From contig JABSOZ010000017.1 in assembly GCA_013215295.1 (NCBI GenBank), positions 1 through 64,000 of the forward strand: a stretch of 64,000 bases of DNA, read 5' to 3'. The stretch comes from Colwellia sp. (GTDB lineage: Bacteria; Pseudomonadota; Gammaproteobacteria; Enterobacterales; Alteromonadaceae). A program made the translations under genes and the position numbers. Positions 47,184-56,304 of this stretch are shown piece by piece; the stretch's first letter is position 1; each line of letters begins with the position of its first letter. The notes below the pieces were generated by a model. That model was not told the DNA's origin. It searched no databases and saw only the letters and a list, made by a program, of their open reading frames with translations.

Positions 47184-47210
47184 AAATACCGATAAAATTT
47201 ATCGGTATTT
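47184..47210. terminator. bidirectional intrinsic terminator
   Basis: AAATACCGAT pairs with ATCGGTATTT, flanked by an A-run on the left and T-rich bases on the right. It lies between the convergent hybrid kinase and feoB genes, so it can end transcription from both sides. Confidence 0.7.
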
Positions 47211-47233
47211 AATAATCAAAACTCAACGTTTGC

Positions 47234-49450
47234 TTAATAATAAGAGACTTGAGTCGGTATCGTTAAAATACTTTTTCCAAAGCGTTTTAGCCAATAATAT
47301 ATCGCAGCAAAAATACTAATCACGACAAGTATACTTATTCCCGCAGATAACGGGTTGGAAGAAAACGTCGCGACTTGATAAGTGAAAGTAGCAGCTAAAT
47401 AAGCAAGAGAAAAACTCCACAACCCAGCGAAAGCTGCCCATCTAGTTCCTACCTCACTTTTTATTGCACCCATTGCGGCTGCACAAGGGGTGTAAAGTAA
47501 AATGAATAATAAATAACTAAATGCACCAATTTTACCCGCGAATGCTGCCTGCATAACGGTAAATATTCCCTCACTCACCCCCTGCTCTTCTGCCGCAATA
47601 TGTAAGTTTGAAACATCACCAATATCAGTTCCTAAAGGATCATCCGCTTTAATACCTAATAAGTTTTCTTTTACTGAATCAGTCGCATCAATCCATAACT
47701 CTGACATTGATTTTAATTCTTCAACTTCAGCACTTGCATCAGTGTATAAACTATTGAATGTCGCAACGAGCGCTTCTTTCGCAAAAAGTCCGGTAATAAT
47801 ACCAACACTCGCTTGCCAGTTATCCTCTTTAATTCCCATTGGCGCCAGTAATGGTGTAACAACTTGAGCACTTTTACTTAAAACCGAGTCTTGAGAATCA
47901 TGATGGCCAAACTGACCATTAGTGCCTAATGAGTTGAAGAAGTTAGGAACACAAACTACGAGTACAATAGTTTTTCCTGCACCAAGTATGAATGAGTGAG
48001 TTCGTTGCCAAACACGATGTGCTAAATAAGATAGTTTTGGCATTTCATAAAGCGGTAATTCCATAATATTGATAGAATTCTTACCCATTAATACCGTGTG
48101 CATTAATAAGAAACCTGTAAACAATGCAGCCGCAATACCAATCAAATAAAGTAGAAATACTAAATTTCGCCCTGAATCAGGGAAAAATGCTGCAGCAAAT
48201 AAAGCATATACGGGTAAGCGGGCGCCACACGACATAAACCGCGACATCATGATGGTAGTAATACGCTCGCGTTCACTATCAAGAATTCGTGCCGACATTA
48301 CCGCAGGAACGGTACAACCAAAACCTACAATTAATGGTACAAATGCTTTACTGGGCAAACCGATTTTTTGCATTGCACTATCAACTACAAATGCAGCACG
48401 TGCCAAGTAACCACTACTTTCTAAAATAGACAAACCAATAAATAAACAGGCGATTACTGGGATAAATGTCGCTACTGTTTGAATGCCTAAGCCCGCCCCT
48501 TCAATAAGTGTAAACAACCACTGAGGCAAATCAAAACTTGATAAAAAATGTTGAGGATAATCAACAAAAATAGCGCCTGCTAAAATATCAAAAAAGTCGA
48601 TAAATGCACTACCGACATTAATAGCAAACATGAATAATAAATACATCATGCCCAGAAAAATAGGCACGCCTAACCATGGATGAAGAATAAACTGGTCAAG
48701 GCGATCACTTAAACTTATTGCAGATTTTTGTTCCGAGCTTGGCAGGCTTTCTTTGACATCAAGCAATAATTGTTGAATGAATTCATATCGTGCTTGCATG
48801 ATACTAATCGCATCGTCATTCGTTTGCTGACAAGTACCATCATCATTGCAAGAGCCGCATTCAAGTTCGAATAAAGCATCTGTTGAACTTTTATCTGCGA
48901 TTTGATTAAGCAGTCTTTCAGGTAAAATTAATTTTTTTGGCCGAGTACTTGCCTTAGGCATTTCAAGTAAAGCAGCCTCAACATCTTTCAAGGTGTTTTT
49001 AGATAAACTATTAGCGATAATAACTTTACAGCCAAGTTCTTTCGCTAGAATATTTGTATCAACGTTTTGAGCTTCTTTTCGGTCTGATTTATTAATCACT
49101 AATAAAACAGGTAAACCGAGTTCAAGTAGCTGAGTAGTTAAGTACAGTTGACGCTTTAATTGTGTCGCATCTACAACGATGATTAAACAATCAATCGATT
49201 TGCTTTTAATAAAGTCCTGAGTGATTGAAAGATCTTTGCCTTGCTGATTGCGACTAGCGAGAGAACTGACACTAGGCAAATCAGACAATAACGCTTGTTG
49301 ATGATTAAATGGAAAAGTCTGTTGCTTCGTCGCGACAGTGACACCTGTCCAGTTACCCGTTTGTTGTTTTGCGCCTGTTAAGGCATTAAAAAATGTGCTT
49401 TTTCCTGAATTGGCAAAGCCAACTAGAGCAAAATGTAAAACTTGAGACAT
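47234..49450 (-). CDS. feoB: ferrous iron transporter FeoB
   Basis: Product of 738 residues. The N-terminal G domain has G1 GFANSGKS at 11-18, the switch-region threonines (GNWTGVTV) and G4 NKSD at 120-123. The G3 motif is DLPS at 57-60 instead of DLPG: Ser60 is encoded by AGT. The remainder has the Gate domains (PLIVGFGCTVPAVMSARIL, AGKTIVLVVCVPNF) and about ten membrane helices of FeoB, which imports Fe2+ across the inner membrane. Its ATG overlaps the feoA stop by one base (TAATG), so the two are translationally coupled. No feoC was found downstream. Confidence 0.94.
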   Translation of the reverse strand: MSQVLHFALVGFANSGKSTFFNALTGAKQQTGNWTGVTVATKQQTFPFNHQQALLSDLPSVSSLASRNQQGKDLSITQDFIKSKSIDCLIIVVDATQLKRQLYLTTQLLELGLPVLLVINKSDRKEAQNVDTNILAKELGCKVIIANSLSKNTLKDVEAALLEMPKASTRPKKLILPERLLNQIADKSSTDALFELECGSCNDDGTCQQTNDDAISIMQARYEFIQQLLLDVKESLPSSEQKSAISLSDRLDQFILHPWLGVPIFLGMMYLLFMFAINVGSAFIDFFDILAGAIFVDYPQHFLSSFDLPQWLFTLIEGAGLGIQTVATFIPVIACLFIGLSILESSGYLARAAFVVDSAMQKIGLPSKAFVPLIVGFGCTVPAVMSARILDSERERITTIMMSRFMSCGARLPVYALFAAAFFPDSGRNLVFLLYLIGIAAALFTGFLLMHTVLMGKNSINIMELPLYEMPKLSYLAHRVWQRTHSFILGAGKTIVLVVCVPNFFNSLGTNGQFGHHDSQDSVLSKSAQVVTPLLAPMGIKEDNWQASVGIITGLFAKEALVATFNSLYTDASAEVEELKSMSELWIDATDSVKENLLGIKADDPLGTDIGDVSNLHIAAEEQGVSEGIFTVMQAAFAGKIGAFSYLLFILLYTPCAAAMGAIKSEVGTRWAAFAGLWSFSLAYLAATFTYQVATFSSNPLSAGISILVVISIFAAIYYWLKRFGKSILTIPTQVSYY

Positions 49451-49683
49451 TAGACGATTTCTATACCTATTTGTTGAGCGACACTAGGTGCTAAACAAAT
49501 TTTAGTACCATGAAGGTGAAAGGCAAGTAGCCCGTTAAAGGGAGCTTTGTGAGCTAATGATATTTCAGTTTTTAACGCAAAGCCCTGCTCGATTAACTTT
49601 GACGTTAAATCGAAATTATCAGGTAACCGACGAATTACCACTCGTTGGGTACTCGTTAATTTTTCAGCAAGCGTATATAGCAT
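49450..49683 (-). CDS. feoA: ferrous iron transport accessory protein FeoA
   Basis: Product of 77 residues, the usual FeoA length, with an SH3-like fold: MLYTLAEKLTSTQRVVIRRL, DLTSKLIEQGF, SLAHKAPFNGLLAFHLHGTK and CLAPSVAQQIGIEI. It works with FeoB in iron(II) uptake in the cytoplasm. The stop overlaps the feoB start by one base. No convincing Fur box was seen in the 110 bp upstream. Confidence 0.9.
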   Translation of the reverse strand: MLYTLAEKLTSTQRVVIRRLPDNFDLTSKLIEQGFALKTEISLAHKAPFNGLLAFHLHGTKICLAPSVAQQIGIEIV

Positions 49684-49794
49684 AGGAAATGATCTATACC
49701 AGCTAAAGCCTATAAAGCTTTAAAACTTAGCTTGAAATTTAATTGTTTAAAAAGCGTTCTGTATAGTTAGGTTCAAAAAAGATGAGTAAAGCCT

Positions 49795-50100
49795 ATGTGC
49801 AGCACCCCTAGACCTAAAAGAGCAGAGAAAGTTAAGTCGACTCCACGTGTCGTCAGTATTATGGCGTCAATGGACGCAGAAGCCCGTCATCGTTTTACAG
49901 AAAGAGCGAATGAAGCATCAAAACGAAAAGAGGCTGTGCGCCAAGAAAAAAAATTACTGTGTTTAGCAAAAAAAAAAGAAACTGACCAACGAAAAAACCA
50001 AAAAATGTTAAACATAAAACAACAAAATCAAGGATTAGGTTATTGGCTTTTTTCTGCAAGCTTTGCTGATATTTTCAAAAAGTTAACTTCCGGACAGTAA
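49795..50100 (+). CDS. basic hypothetical protein (101 aa)
   Basis: Product of 101 residues, very rich in lysine, arginine and glutamate, with a predicted helical or coiled-coil middle (AEARHRFTERANEASKRKEA) and a short hydrophobic C-terminus (GYWLFSASFADIFKKL). The ribosome site is weak. No family was recognised. It overlaps the end of a minus-strand gene candidate by about 60 bases. The composition is compatible with a real small protein. Confidence 0.5.
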   Translation: MCSTPRPKRAEKVKSTPRVVSIMASMDAEARHRFTERANEASKRKEAVRQEKKLLCLAKKKETDQRKNQKMLNIKQQNQGLGYWLFSASFADIFKKLTSGQ

Positions 50101-50429
50101 TAAAGCAGGTTCATTTTAACAACCATTGACTTATTAACGCCTTGTCTAATAATCCACTTTTCCGTGAAACTTACCTGCTTCGTCAACAAAATAACTGCGC
50201 GGTAATTCTCCATACCAGCTTGGATCAATATGATATCGACTTTTACCCCCTTGTCCGTCAGCAAAATAAAAATTTCAAATAAATTCATTTCATAATCAGC
50301 AAGCACTTGCTTACGTTCAAAGGCAACTTCATCGCTGTCATCTGCGTTAATATATACAACATTGAGTGGTTTATTAGGAGCTGATTTTTGTATCGACTGA
50401 TACTGTGTTAGTTTTAGTTTTAGTTTCAA
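50040..50429 (-). CDS. hypothetical protein, possibly frameshifted DUF4174-like gene
   Basis: An open frame of 129 codons with a weak TTG start. Its core (LNVVYINADDSDEVAFERKQ, YEMNLFEIFILLTDKGVKV, AGMENYRAVILLTKQV) has the strand-helix pattern of thioredoxin-like DUF4174 proteins, though the match is only suggestive. Upstream, in a different frame, an ATG at 50505 begins MHTKTTLTIIAFMNCQLCTS LSAE, which reads as a signal peptide and runs into the same repeat-rich ACTAAA x3 stretch. The simplest reading is a single exported protein broken by a one-base frameshift near 50425, either real or a sequencing error. Confidence 0.45.
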   Translation of the reverse strand: MKLKLKLTQYQSIQKSAPNKPLNVVYINADDSDEVAFERKQVLADYEMNLFEIFILLTDKGVKVDIILIQAGMENYRAVILLTKQVSFTEKWIIRQGVNKSMVVKMNLLYYCPEVNFLKISAKLAEKSQ

Positions 50430-50505
50430 GTGTCTCGGCAGATAAAGAAGTACAAAGCTGGCAATTCATAAAGGCTATAATGGTAAGTGTTGTTTTCGTA
50501 TGCAT

Positions 50506-50864
50506 AACTTCTTTTTATTTTAATGACCAAATATATTTGAAGTTATAATAATGAAATTTAAAGGCTTTGTAGTGTGACTAAATGTCGCAGTTTCCGATTT
50601 AGTCGACATTTTATTTACTGCAGATTAAGATTGATCGATGCAAAGTCAGCATTCAACAATAAACGATCAAAACCTATAACTTTTATGCCAACATAAATAA
50701 GCATCACTCATGTTAAATACATCTCTAACCTCCCGCTATTCTTTTGATTAACGTCTTGCGAGATATTAACGAACAACCAATAGAATTTACTTTATTTAGG
50801 GATAATAGATGACAATTTCCCTAACAGTGGCACAATGAGGTAAGACTAAAAATAAGGAAAATAA
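50506..50864. other. intergenic, nothing found
   Basis: About 360 AT-rich bases upstream of the HtrA-like protease gene. No gene, terminator or recognisable regulatory site was seen apart from the protease ribosome site AAGGAAAATAA. Confidence 0.5.
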
Positions 50865-52118
50865 ATGAAAGGTTTAACTACCTTAATTTTATTGTGTATT
50901 AGCACAGTAAGTTATGCCACCGAACAAGCTGAAGAAATATTCAAACAACTTGCACCGTCACTTTATCAAATAAGACTCATAGATATCGCGAGTGGAGAGA
51001 AGTCATCTATCGGCTCAGGTTTCCAAATAAGCAGCGACGGTTTGATAGCAACGAATTATCATGTTATTTCTGGCTATGCGCGGCACCCGAATAAATACTC
51101 CATTGAGATTTTCGATCATCAAGGCAATAAAGCACCACTTACTTTACTGAGTGTTGATGTAATAAATGATTTAGCTTTAGTTAAAAGAACGACTGATAGC
51201 GAAATGCCTTTTTTTAAAATAGCTAAAAGTGTGCCTCACAAAGGTGAAGAGCTCTATTCTTTAGGTAATCCTCACGACTTAGGCATGATAGTTGTACCTG
51301 GTACTTATAATGGTTTGAAAAAAGAATCATTTAACGACCGCATACATTTTACGGGTTCGGTAAATTCAGGTATGAGTGGCGGGCCTGTTGTGAACAAAAA
51401 CTCAGAAGTTGTTGGCGTGAATGTTGCTACATCTGGTAATCAGATTGGCTTTTTAGTGCCACATGATAAATTGCTTAACCTATATCAGCGTTATAAAACG
51501 TCCGAACCGGCAAGCATTGATGCGCAAATGGCTCAGCAACTAACCGATAATCAAGACAAATTAATCTCGACATTGCTAAATAGTGAATGGCAAATGCGAC
51601 CATTAGGTGAAGGCTTAATCCCTATAGTCAACATTCCATTTATCCGCTGCTGGGGCGAGTCAAATGCTGATAAAGCAGACGCGATTGTATCTGCCGTTGT
51701 AGCCAATTGTGCCTTAGATGAAAATACATACATTTCTAATAACTTCTTCACGGGTTCAATTGAAATGGAATATCGCTATATGCAGGCTAGGAAGCTTAGC
51801 GATACAAAATTTTACCAAATATTTGAGCGTCAATTAAACCAAGTAAGATCAGGTAACAAAGCAGGTAAAGATGATGTCTCGGAATATCAATGTCAACACG
51901 ACATCATTACACCGTTAAATCTAGCGATTACTAATAAATCTGTTTTTTGCACCCGTGCTTATAAAGATTTCCCCAAATTATTTGATGTTTTATACGTTGC
52001 TATTTCTGTTGATAAAGGAGACCAAGCATTACTAAGCCACTTCACCATCGCAGGTGTTAGCCAAGAGAGTGCGCTTAACTTCACTGAGAAATTTATGGAG
52101 TCTATCTCATGGAAATAA
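50865..52118 (+). CDS. HtrA-like (S1C) serine protease, exported
   Basis: Product of 417 residues with a signal peptide (about 1-18, ending YATE). The trypsin-like domain at about 25-215 has an intact triad: His66 in NYHVIS, Asp102 in INDLALVK and Ser171 in SGMSGGPVV. No PDZ domain follows; instead residues 225-417 form an unrecognised domain with several cysteines (RCWGESNADKA, CALDENTY, CQHDIITPL, CTRAYKDF). The start has AAGGAAAATAA upstream. Its last 10 bases overlap the start of the FHA membrane protein gene, so the two are co-translated and likely act together in the envelope. Confidence 0.85.
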   Translation: MKGLTTLILLCISTVSYATEQAEEIFKQLAPSLYQIRLIDIASGEKSSIGSGFQISSDGLIATNYHVISGYARHPNKYSIEIFDHQGNKAPLTLLSVDVINDLALVKRTTDSEMPFFKIAKSVPHKGEELYSLGNPHDLGMIVVPGTYNGLKKESFNDRIHFTGSVNSGMSGGPVVNKNSEVVGVNVATSGNQIGFLVPHDKLLNLYQRYKTSEPASIDAQMAQQLTDNQDKLISTLLNSEWQMRPLGEGLIPIVNIPFIRCWGESNADKADAIVSAVVANCALDENTYISNNFFTGSIEMEYRYMQARKLSDTKFYQIFERQLNQVRSGNKAGKDDVSEYQCQHDIITPLNLAITNKSVFCTRAYKDFPKLFDVLYVAISVDKGDQALLSHFTIAGVSQESALNFTEKFMESISWK

Positions 52119-53083
52119 TCATTGAAGAAATTACGCGCGCACACAAGTTAATAGCTCGCCATAAATTTTTGCAAGATAATATCAATATTGGCCGTGGTTA
52201 TGATAATGATATTATTATGGCTGATCCGCATATTTGTGCTCAACACCTTAGTCTTAACTTTAATGGTGAACATTGGGTGTTAAATGACGAAGACACTATT
52301 AATGGTAGTTTTTATGAAGATGAATTTTCAAAAACAAAATTAGCGGTTCATCAACACATCGTGCATTCAGGACAAGTGTTTGTTATTGGAAAAAGCTTAA
52401 TGCGCGTAATTTTCCCCGACCACCCTGTTCCTGAAAGTATCAGTTTCAGCCCCTTTGAAAACATTTTAAATTTAACAAGGCACCCTATTTTTTTAACGCT
52501 AAGCATTTTGTTTTTCGCCACAATCACTGGTTGGTTATTTAATCTTCACAGCCCAGTAGAGGCCACATTTACCGGATTATTAGTCCCAGCCATTGGCATG
52601 ACATTAATGTTCACGCTCTGGCCTGCTGGCGTTGCGTTAGTTTCTCATTTAACCAAACATGAGGCTCGATTTAGGGGACAGTTAGGCATCTGTTTTGTCT
52701 TTTTCAATTTGATGTGGGTCAGTGACTTTATTGAAAACTTGATCAGCTTTAATTCCTCATCTCAATCTATGTACGGTATGGTTGCTTCTTTATTACCTAT
52801 CGTATTAGCTTTTTGCTTGTTCTGGCTTAATTGCCATATTGGTTTCCAAATGACCAATAAACGCAGAACGGTAGTTGCCGCTTGTATGACCCTACTATTG
52901 TTTGGCGGTAGCTATTTAATTCAGTTAAGTAAAAAACCCGAATTCAGTATTCGACCTGCCTTCAATACCACATTAATGGCGCCAAGTTATTTATTTACCA
53001 GCAGCAATAATGTGCAAGACTTTATTGAAAATAGCAAAGCGTTATTTACTAAAGCACAAGAAGCTGCAAAAGAAGAAAAGTAA
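52109..53083 (+). CDS. FHA-domain membrane protein
   Basis: Product of 324 residues. An N-terminal FHA domain (about 20-105) with INIGRGYDNDIIMADPHICA and QHLSLNF, the phosphothreonine-binding fold. It is followed by about four to five membrane helices (HPIFLTLSILFFATITGWLF, LLVPAIGMTLMFTLWPAGVA, LPIVLAFCLFWLNCHIGF, VVAACMTLLLFGGSYLI) and a short C-terminal tail. The gene begins inside the end of the protease gene (10-base overlap). FHA domains read Ser/Thr phosphorylation, but no Ser/Thr kinase is in this window. Probably forms an envelope stress or signalling pair with the protease. Confidence 0.85.
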   Translation: MEIIIEEITRAHKLIARHKFLQDNINIGRGYDNDIIMADPHICAQHLSLNFNGEHWVLNDEDTINGSFYEDEFSKTKLAVHQHIVHSGQVFVIGKSLMRVIFPDHPVPESISFSPFENILNLTRHPIFLTLSILFFATITGWLFNLHSPVEATFTGLLVPAIGMTLMFTLWPAGVALVSHLTKHEARFRGQLGICFVFFNLMWVSDFIENLISFNSSSQSMYGMVASLLPIVLAFCLFWLNCHIGFQMTNKRRTVVAACMTLLLFGGSYLIQLSKKPEFSIRPAFNTTLMAPSYLFTSSNNVQDFIENSKALFTKAQEAAKEEK

Positions 53084-53129
53084 ACGCTAAGACTAAGCAT
53101 ATTAAATTGAGTTCTGTTGATAATAACTA

Positions 53130-53166
53130 AAAAGGCTAACGAGTGATCGTTAGCCTTTTGTTTTTA
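53130..53166. terminator. bidirectional intrinsic terminator
   Basis: AAAGGCTAACGA and TCGTTAGCCTTT form a perfect 12-bp stem with loop GTGA, followed by TGTTTTTAC on the plus strand. It lies between the convergent FHA gene and trpS. Confidence 0.85.
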
Positions 53167-53188
53167 CTATTATTTAATTCAATATAAA

Positions 53189-54193
53189 TTATGGGCGAGG
53201 AATAAAACCTACTGCGTCATAAACTTTTGCTAATATTTTACTCGCTCGGGCTGAAGCTTTTTCAGCCCCTATTTTCATTACTGAATCTAAATAAGCTTGG
53301 TCATTTCGAATTTGGTGATATCTCTGTTGAATGGGCTCTAATAAAGCAACCACTGCATTAGCAACGTCACCTTTTAAATGGCCGTACATTTTATCTTCAT
53401 ATTGTGGCACTAACTGCTCAACAGTTTCACCGGTACAACATGACAACAAAGACAGTAAGTTGGATACACCAGGTTTTTCTTCAATATTAAAATAAATATT
53501 GGCGTGCTCGTCAGAATCCGTCATCGCACGTTTAATTTTTTTACTGATTTTTTTAGGCTCTTCTAACAAACCAATAAAATTGCCTGGATTAGTATCTGAC
53601 TTAGACATTTTTTTAGTGGGTTCAAGCAAGCTCATCACTCGAGCACCAAATTCAGGGATATATGGGTCTGGCACCGTAAAGGTTTCACCATGTAGGTTAT
53701 TGAAGCGGGTAGCAATATCGCGCGCTAATTCTAAATGTTGCTTTTGATCGTCACCCACAGGTACACGGTCAGCATTATAAAGTAAAATATCTGCCGCCAT
53801 TAATACCGGATAAGTAAATAAGCCTGAATTCATGTTGGCTTCTGACTTTTGAGATTTATCTTTGTATTGAGTCATCCTATTCAATTCACCCATTTGCGTG
53901 TAACAATTTAACACCCAACTAAGCTGAGCATGTTCAGGAACATGCGATTGAATAAAGATGGTACTTTTTTCAGGGTCAACGCCACACGCTAAATACAAGG
54001 CTAAACCGTCAAGTGTTGCTTTTCTCAAATCTGCTGGATTTGGACGAACGGTAATAGCATGTTGATCTACAAGCATGTAATAGCACTCATGACTATCTTG
54101 CATGCTAACCCATTGTTTTAACGCACCTAAATAATTACCAATGGTTAAATCACCTGATGGCTGACAGCCGCTTAATACGATAGGTTTACTCAT
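53189..54193 (-). CDS. trpS: tryptophanyl-tRNA synthetase
   Basis: Product of 334 residues, the standard bacterial length. Class I signature TIGN (HIGH equivalent) in [13 protein letters not shown] and KMSKS in [13 protein letters not shown], with the typical LVDQHAIT and [13 protein letters not shown] stretches. It charges tRNA-Trp in the cytoplasm. AAGGGAAATC precedes the ATG. The stop is close to a bidirectional terminator. It lies downstream of rpe on the same strand, 34 bases after it, in one transcription unit. Confidence 0.96.
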   Translation of the reverse strand: MSKPIVLSGCQPSGDLTIGNYLGALKQWVSMQDSHECYYMLVDQHAITVRPNPADLRKATLDGLALYLACGVDPEKSTIFIQSHVPEHAQLSWVLNCYTQMGELNRMTQYKDKSQKSEANMNSGLFTYPVLMAADILLYNADRVPVGDDQKQHLELARDIATRFNNLHGETFTVPDPYIPEFGARVMSLLEPTKKMSKSDTNPGNFIGLLEEPKKISKKIKRAMTDSDEHANIYFNIEEKPGVSNLLSLLSCCTGETVEQLVPQYEDKMYGHLKGDVANAVVALLEPIQQRYHQIRNDQAYLDSVMKIGAEKASARASKILAKVYDAVGFIPRP

Positions 54194-54227
54194 GATTTCC
54201 CTTTATTTTAATTAATTTGTTTATTGA

Positions 54228-54902
54228 CTATTTTGTAACTTTCGCTAATTCATTGCGCATTTCATCAATGGCAACTTTATAATCTGGTTTTGAAAAAATG
54301 GCTGAACCCGCAACGAACATATCCGCGCCCGCCGCTGCAATTTCAGCAATATTATCTGCTTTAACCCCACCATCTACCTGCAAACGAATATCTCGACCGC
54401 TCGCGATGATACGCTCTTTGACTAGTCTTAATTTATCTAACGTAGTAGGAATAAATGATTGGCCACCAAAACCAGGATTAACCGACATCAATAAGATGAC
54501 ATCAAGTTTATCCATAACAAAATCTAAGCAGTGCAAAGGTGTTGCCGGATTTAAGACCAAACCCGCTTTACAACCGTGATCTTTAATCAACTGTAGCGTG
54601 CGGTCAATATGATCACTTCCTTCTGGATGAAAGGTAATAATATCAGCACCGGCTTTAGCAAAACCAGGAATTAAACTGTCAACTGGCTTCACCATTAAAT
54701 GCACATCAATGGGGGCAGTTATACCGTAATCACGTAAAGACTGACAAATCATCGGTCCGAAAGTTAAATTAGGTACAAAATGATTATCCATTACATCAAA
54801 GTGCACAACATCGGCACCGGCAGCTAAAACCTTAGCAACATCATCACCTAAGCGTGCGAAATCAGCAGATAAAATGGAAGGAGCAATTAAAAATGAAGAC
54901 AT
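54228..54902 (-). CDS. rpe: ribulose-phosphate 3-epimerase
   Basis: Product of 224 residues with the full TIM-barrel pattern: [60 protein letters not shown] and [12 protein letters not shown]. The metal ligands (His and Asp in these motifs) are all present. It interconverts ribulose-5-phosphate and xylulose-5-phosphate. AAGGTTT lies before the ATG. In many gammaproteobacteria gph sits between rpe and trpS; here it is absent and trpS follows directly. Confidence 0.96.
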   Translation of the reverse strand: MSSFLIAPSILSADFARLGDDVAKVLAAGADVVHFDVMDNHFVPNLTFGPMICQSLRDYGITAPIDVHLMVKPVDSLIPGFAKAGADIITFHPEGSDHIDRTLQLIKDHGCKAGLVLNPATPLHCLDFVMDKLDVILLMSVNPGFGGQSFIPTTLDKLRLVKERIIASGRDIRLQVDGGVKADNIAEIAAAGADMFVAGSAIFSKPDYKVAIDEMRNELAKVTK

Positions 54903-55359
54903 AGATAAACCTTTTTAGAATAATGAACGCATTATAACAACGACCTAAGGGAAAACTCTATAGATAGATTCATTCATGTAAGTACTATTTAGTTGAAGTG
55001 ACCTTTATATGTCACGGCTTATTATTTATGAGAAATATCGGGCTTTAATCTAAAATTGATATTCTTTATTACTCAAAATATGTTAAAACGTACGCAAACT
55101 GTGAATTTATCAATAATTATTCCTAATAACTCGTAATCATTATTTATTGCTCTTATTGTGAGCGTTATTATTTTCAGTTGCACCAAAACAGATCGTTTTT
55201 AATAAATATTAATTTACAAAAAAATAAAAAGAACTCAATTACATGAATTTTAAGGATAAAATTTTATCATTTCTATTGGCCGCTCAGGCATCTACCTTGC
55301 AACGTAGGGTTAGCACTAAAATATTTCATATAAAAATACAACTATATAAAGAGACTCTC
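54903..55359. other. intergenic between rpe and the porin gene
   Basis: About 450 AT-rich bases between divergent genes. An extended in-frame start for the porin (at 55243) is not supported. No terminator, RNA gene or clear promoter could be named. Confidence 0.45.
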
Positions 55360-56049
55360 ATGAAAAAAACACTATTATCACTATCGCTTACATCTTTAAT
55401 TGCCGCAACTTCATTGTTATCAACACAAACATTTGCTGTCGAAGGTTTATCAGCTAATGTTGCCGCTACCAGTAACTATCTATGGCGTGGCGTAAGTCAA
55501 ACTGATAACGCTGCAGCTATTTCAGGTGGTATCGATTACGCAGCCGACTCTGGATTCTACGCGGGAACTTGGGCTTCAAATATTGACTTTGGTGACGATG
55601 CTAGTGCTGAATTAGACTTTTACTTAGGCTTTAGTGGTCAGTTAAATGAAGATGTTAGTTACGATGTAGGTTATATCTATTATGCCTACCCTGATTCAGC
55701 ACAAACAGATACGACAAATGAATATGATTTCGGTGAAGTATACGGTTCTTTGTCTTATTCATATTTTTCTCTTTCAGCAAGTTACGGTATTAATAATGAT
55801 GATGGTGCAGCATTTGCTGATGCAAGTTTGTATGTTTCTGCTGATGCAGAATTTGAGGTTGCTGAAGGCTTAACATTAGCTTTTCATTTAGGTGATTATT
55901 CTTTTGATGATGCGATGGTTGCACAAGACTATAACGATTACAGTGTAAGCTTGAGCAAAGATGGTTTCACTTTTGCTGTATCTGATACAGATATGGATAA
56001 TGATGATATGAAATTTGTTATTTCATATGCTGTTGATATCGACTTATAA
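55360..56049 (+). CDS. TorF-family putative porin
   Basis: Product of 229 residues from the ATG that follows AAAGAGAC; an in-frame start 39 codons earlier lacks a signal peptide. Signal peptide MKKTLLSLSLTSLIAATSLL, cleaved near TFAV. The mature chain begins LSANVAATSNYLWRGVSQTD, the hallmark of the TorF/Gcw_chp (TIGR02001) family, and continues with alternating strands (ADSGFYAGTWASNIDFGDDA, ISYAVDIDL at the end). A strongly acidic outer-membrane beta-barrel, probably a general or specific porin. A terminator-like hairpin follows. Confidence 0.9.
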   Translation: MKKTLLSLSLTSLIAATSLLSTQTFAVEGLSANVAATSNYLWRGVSQTDNAAAISGGIDYAADSGFYAGTWASNIDFGDDASAELDFYLGFSGQLNEDVSYDVGYIYYAYPDSAQTDTTNEYDFGEVYGSLSYSYFSLSASYGINNDDGAAFADASLYVSADAEFEVAEGLTLAFHLGDYSFDDAMVAQDYNDYSVSLSKDGFTFAVSDTDMDNDDMKFVISYAVDIDL

Positions 56050-56055
56050 CAGCAA

Positions 56056-56095
56056 GCAAAGCCAGTAATACACATTGCTGGCTTTGCGTTCTATT
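56056..56095 (+). terminator. intrinsic terminator after the porin gene
   Basis: GCAAAGCCAGTAAT pairs with ATTGCTGGCTTTGC (one mismatch) around a 4-base loop; the tail GTTCTATTATTT is only moderately T-rich. It directly follows the porin stop. Confidence 0.65.
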
Positions 56096-56304
56096 ATTTA
56101 AAGACAGTGCAAAAAAATTCCCACCGTAGTACAATTCAATCTGTGTTGATTTAAAAATAAACGGCAGTGTAGCTAAGATACTTAAAACATTATAAAAAAT
56201 GTTTTTAGCTAAACTAAAAGCCGATTTTCATCACAATTAATATTTGCATCCGTTAGTGAAATTATAAATTTATACCAAATTAAATTAAATTTTAAGGATT
56301 TTAC

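Noticed and set aside
49684-49794. Fur box upstream of feoA
   Set aside because: Looked for the GATAATGATAATCATTATC pattern; only weak partial matches were present.
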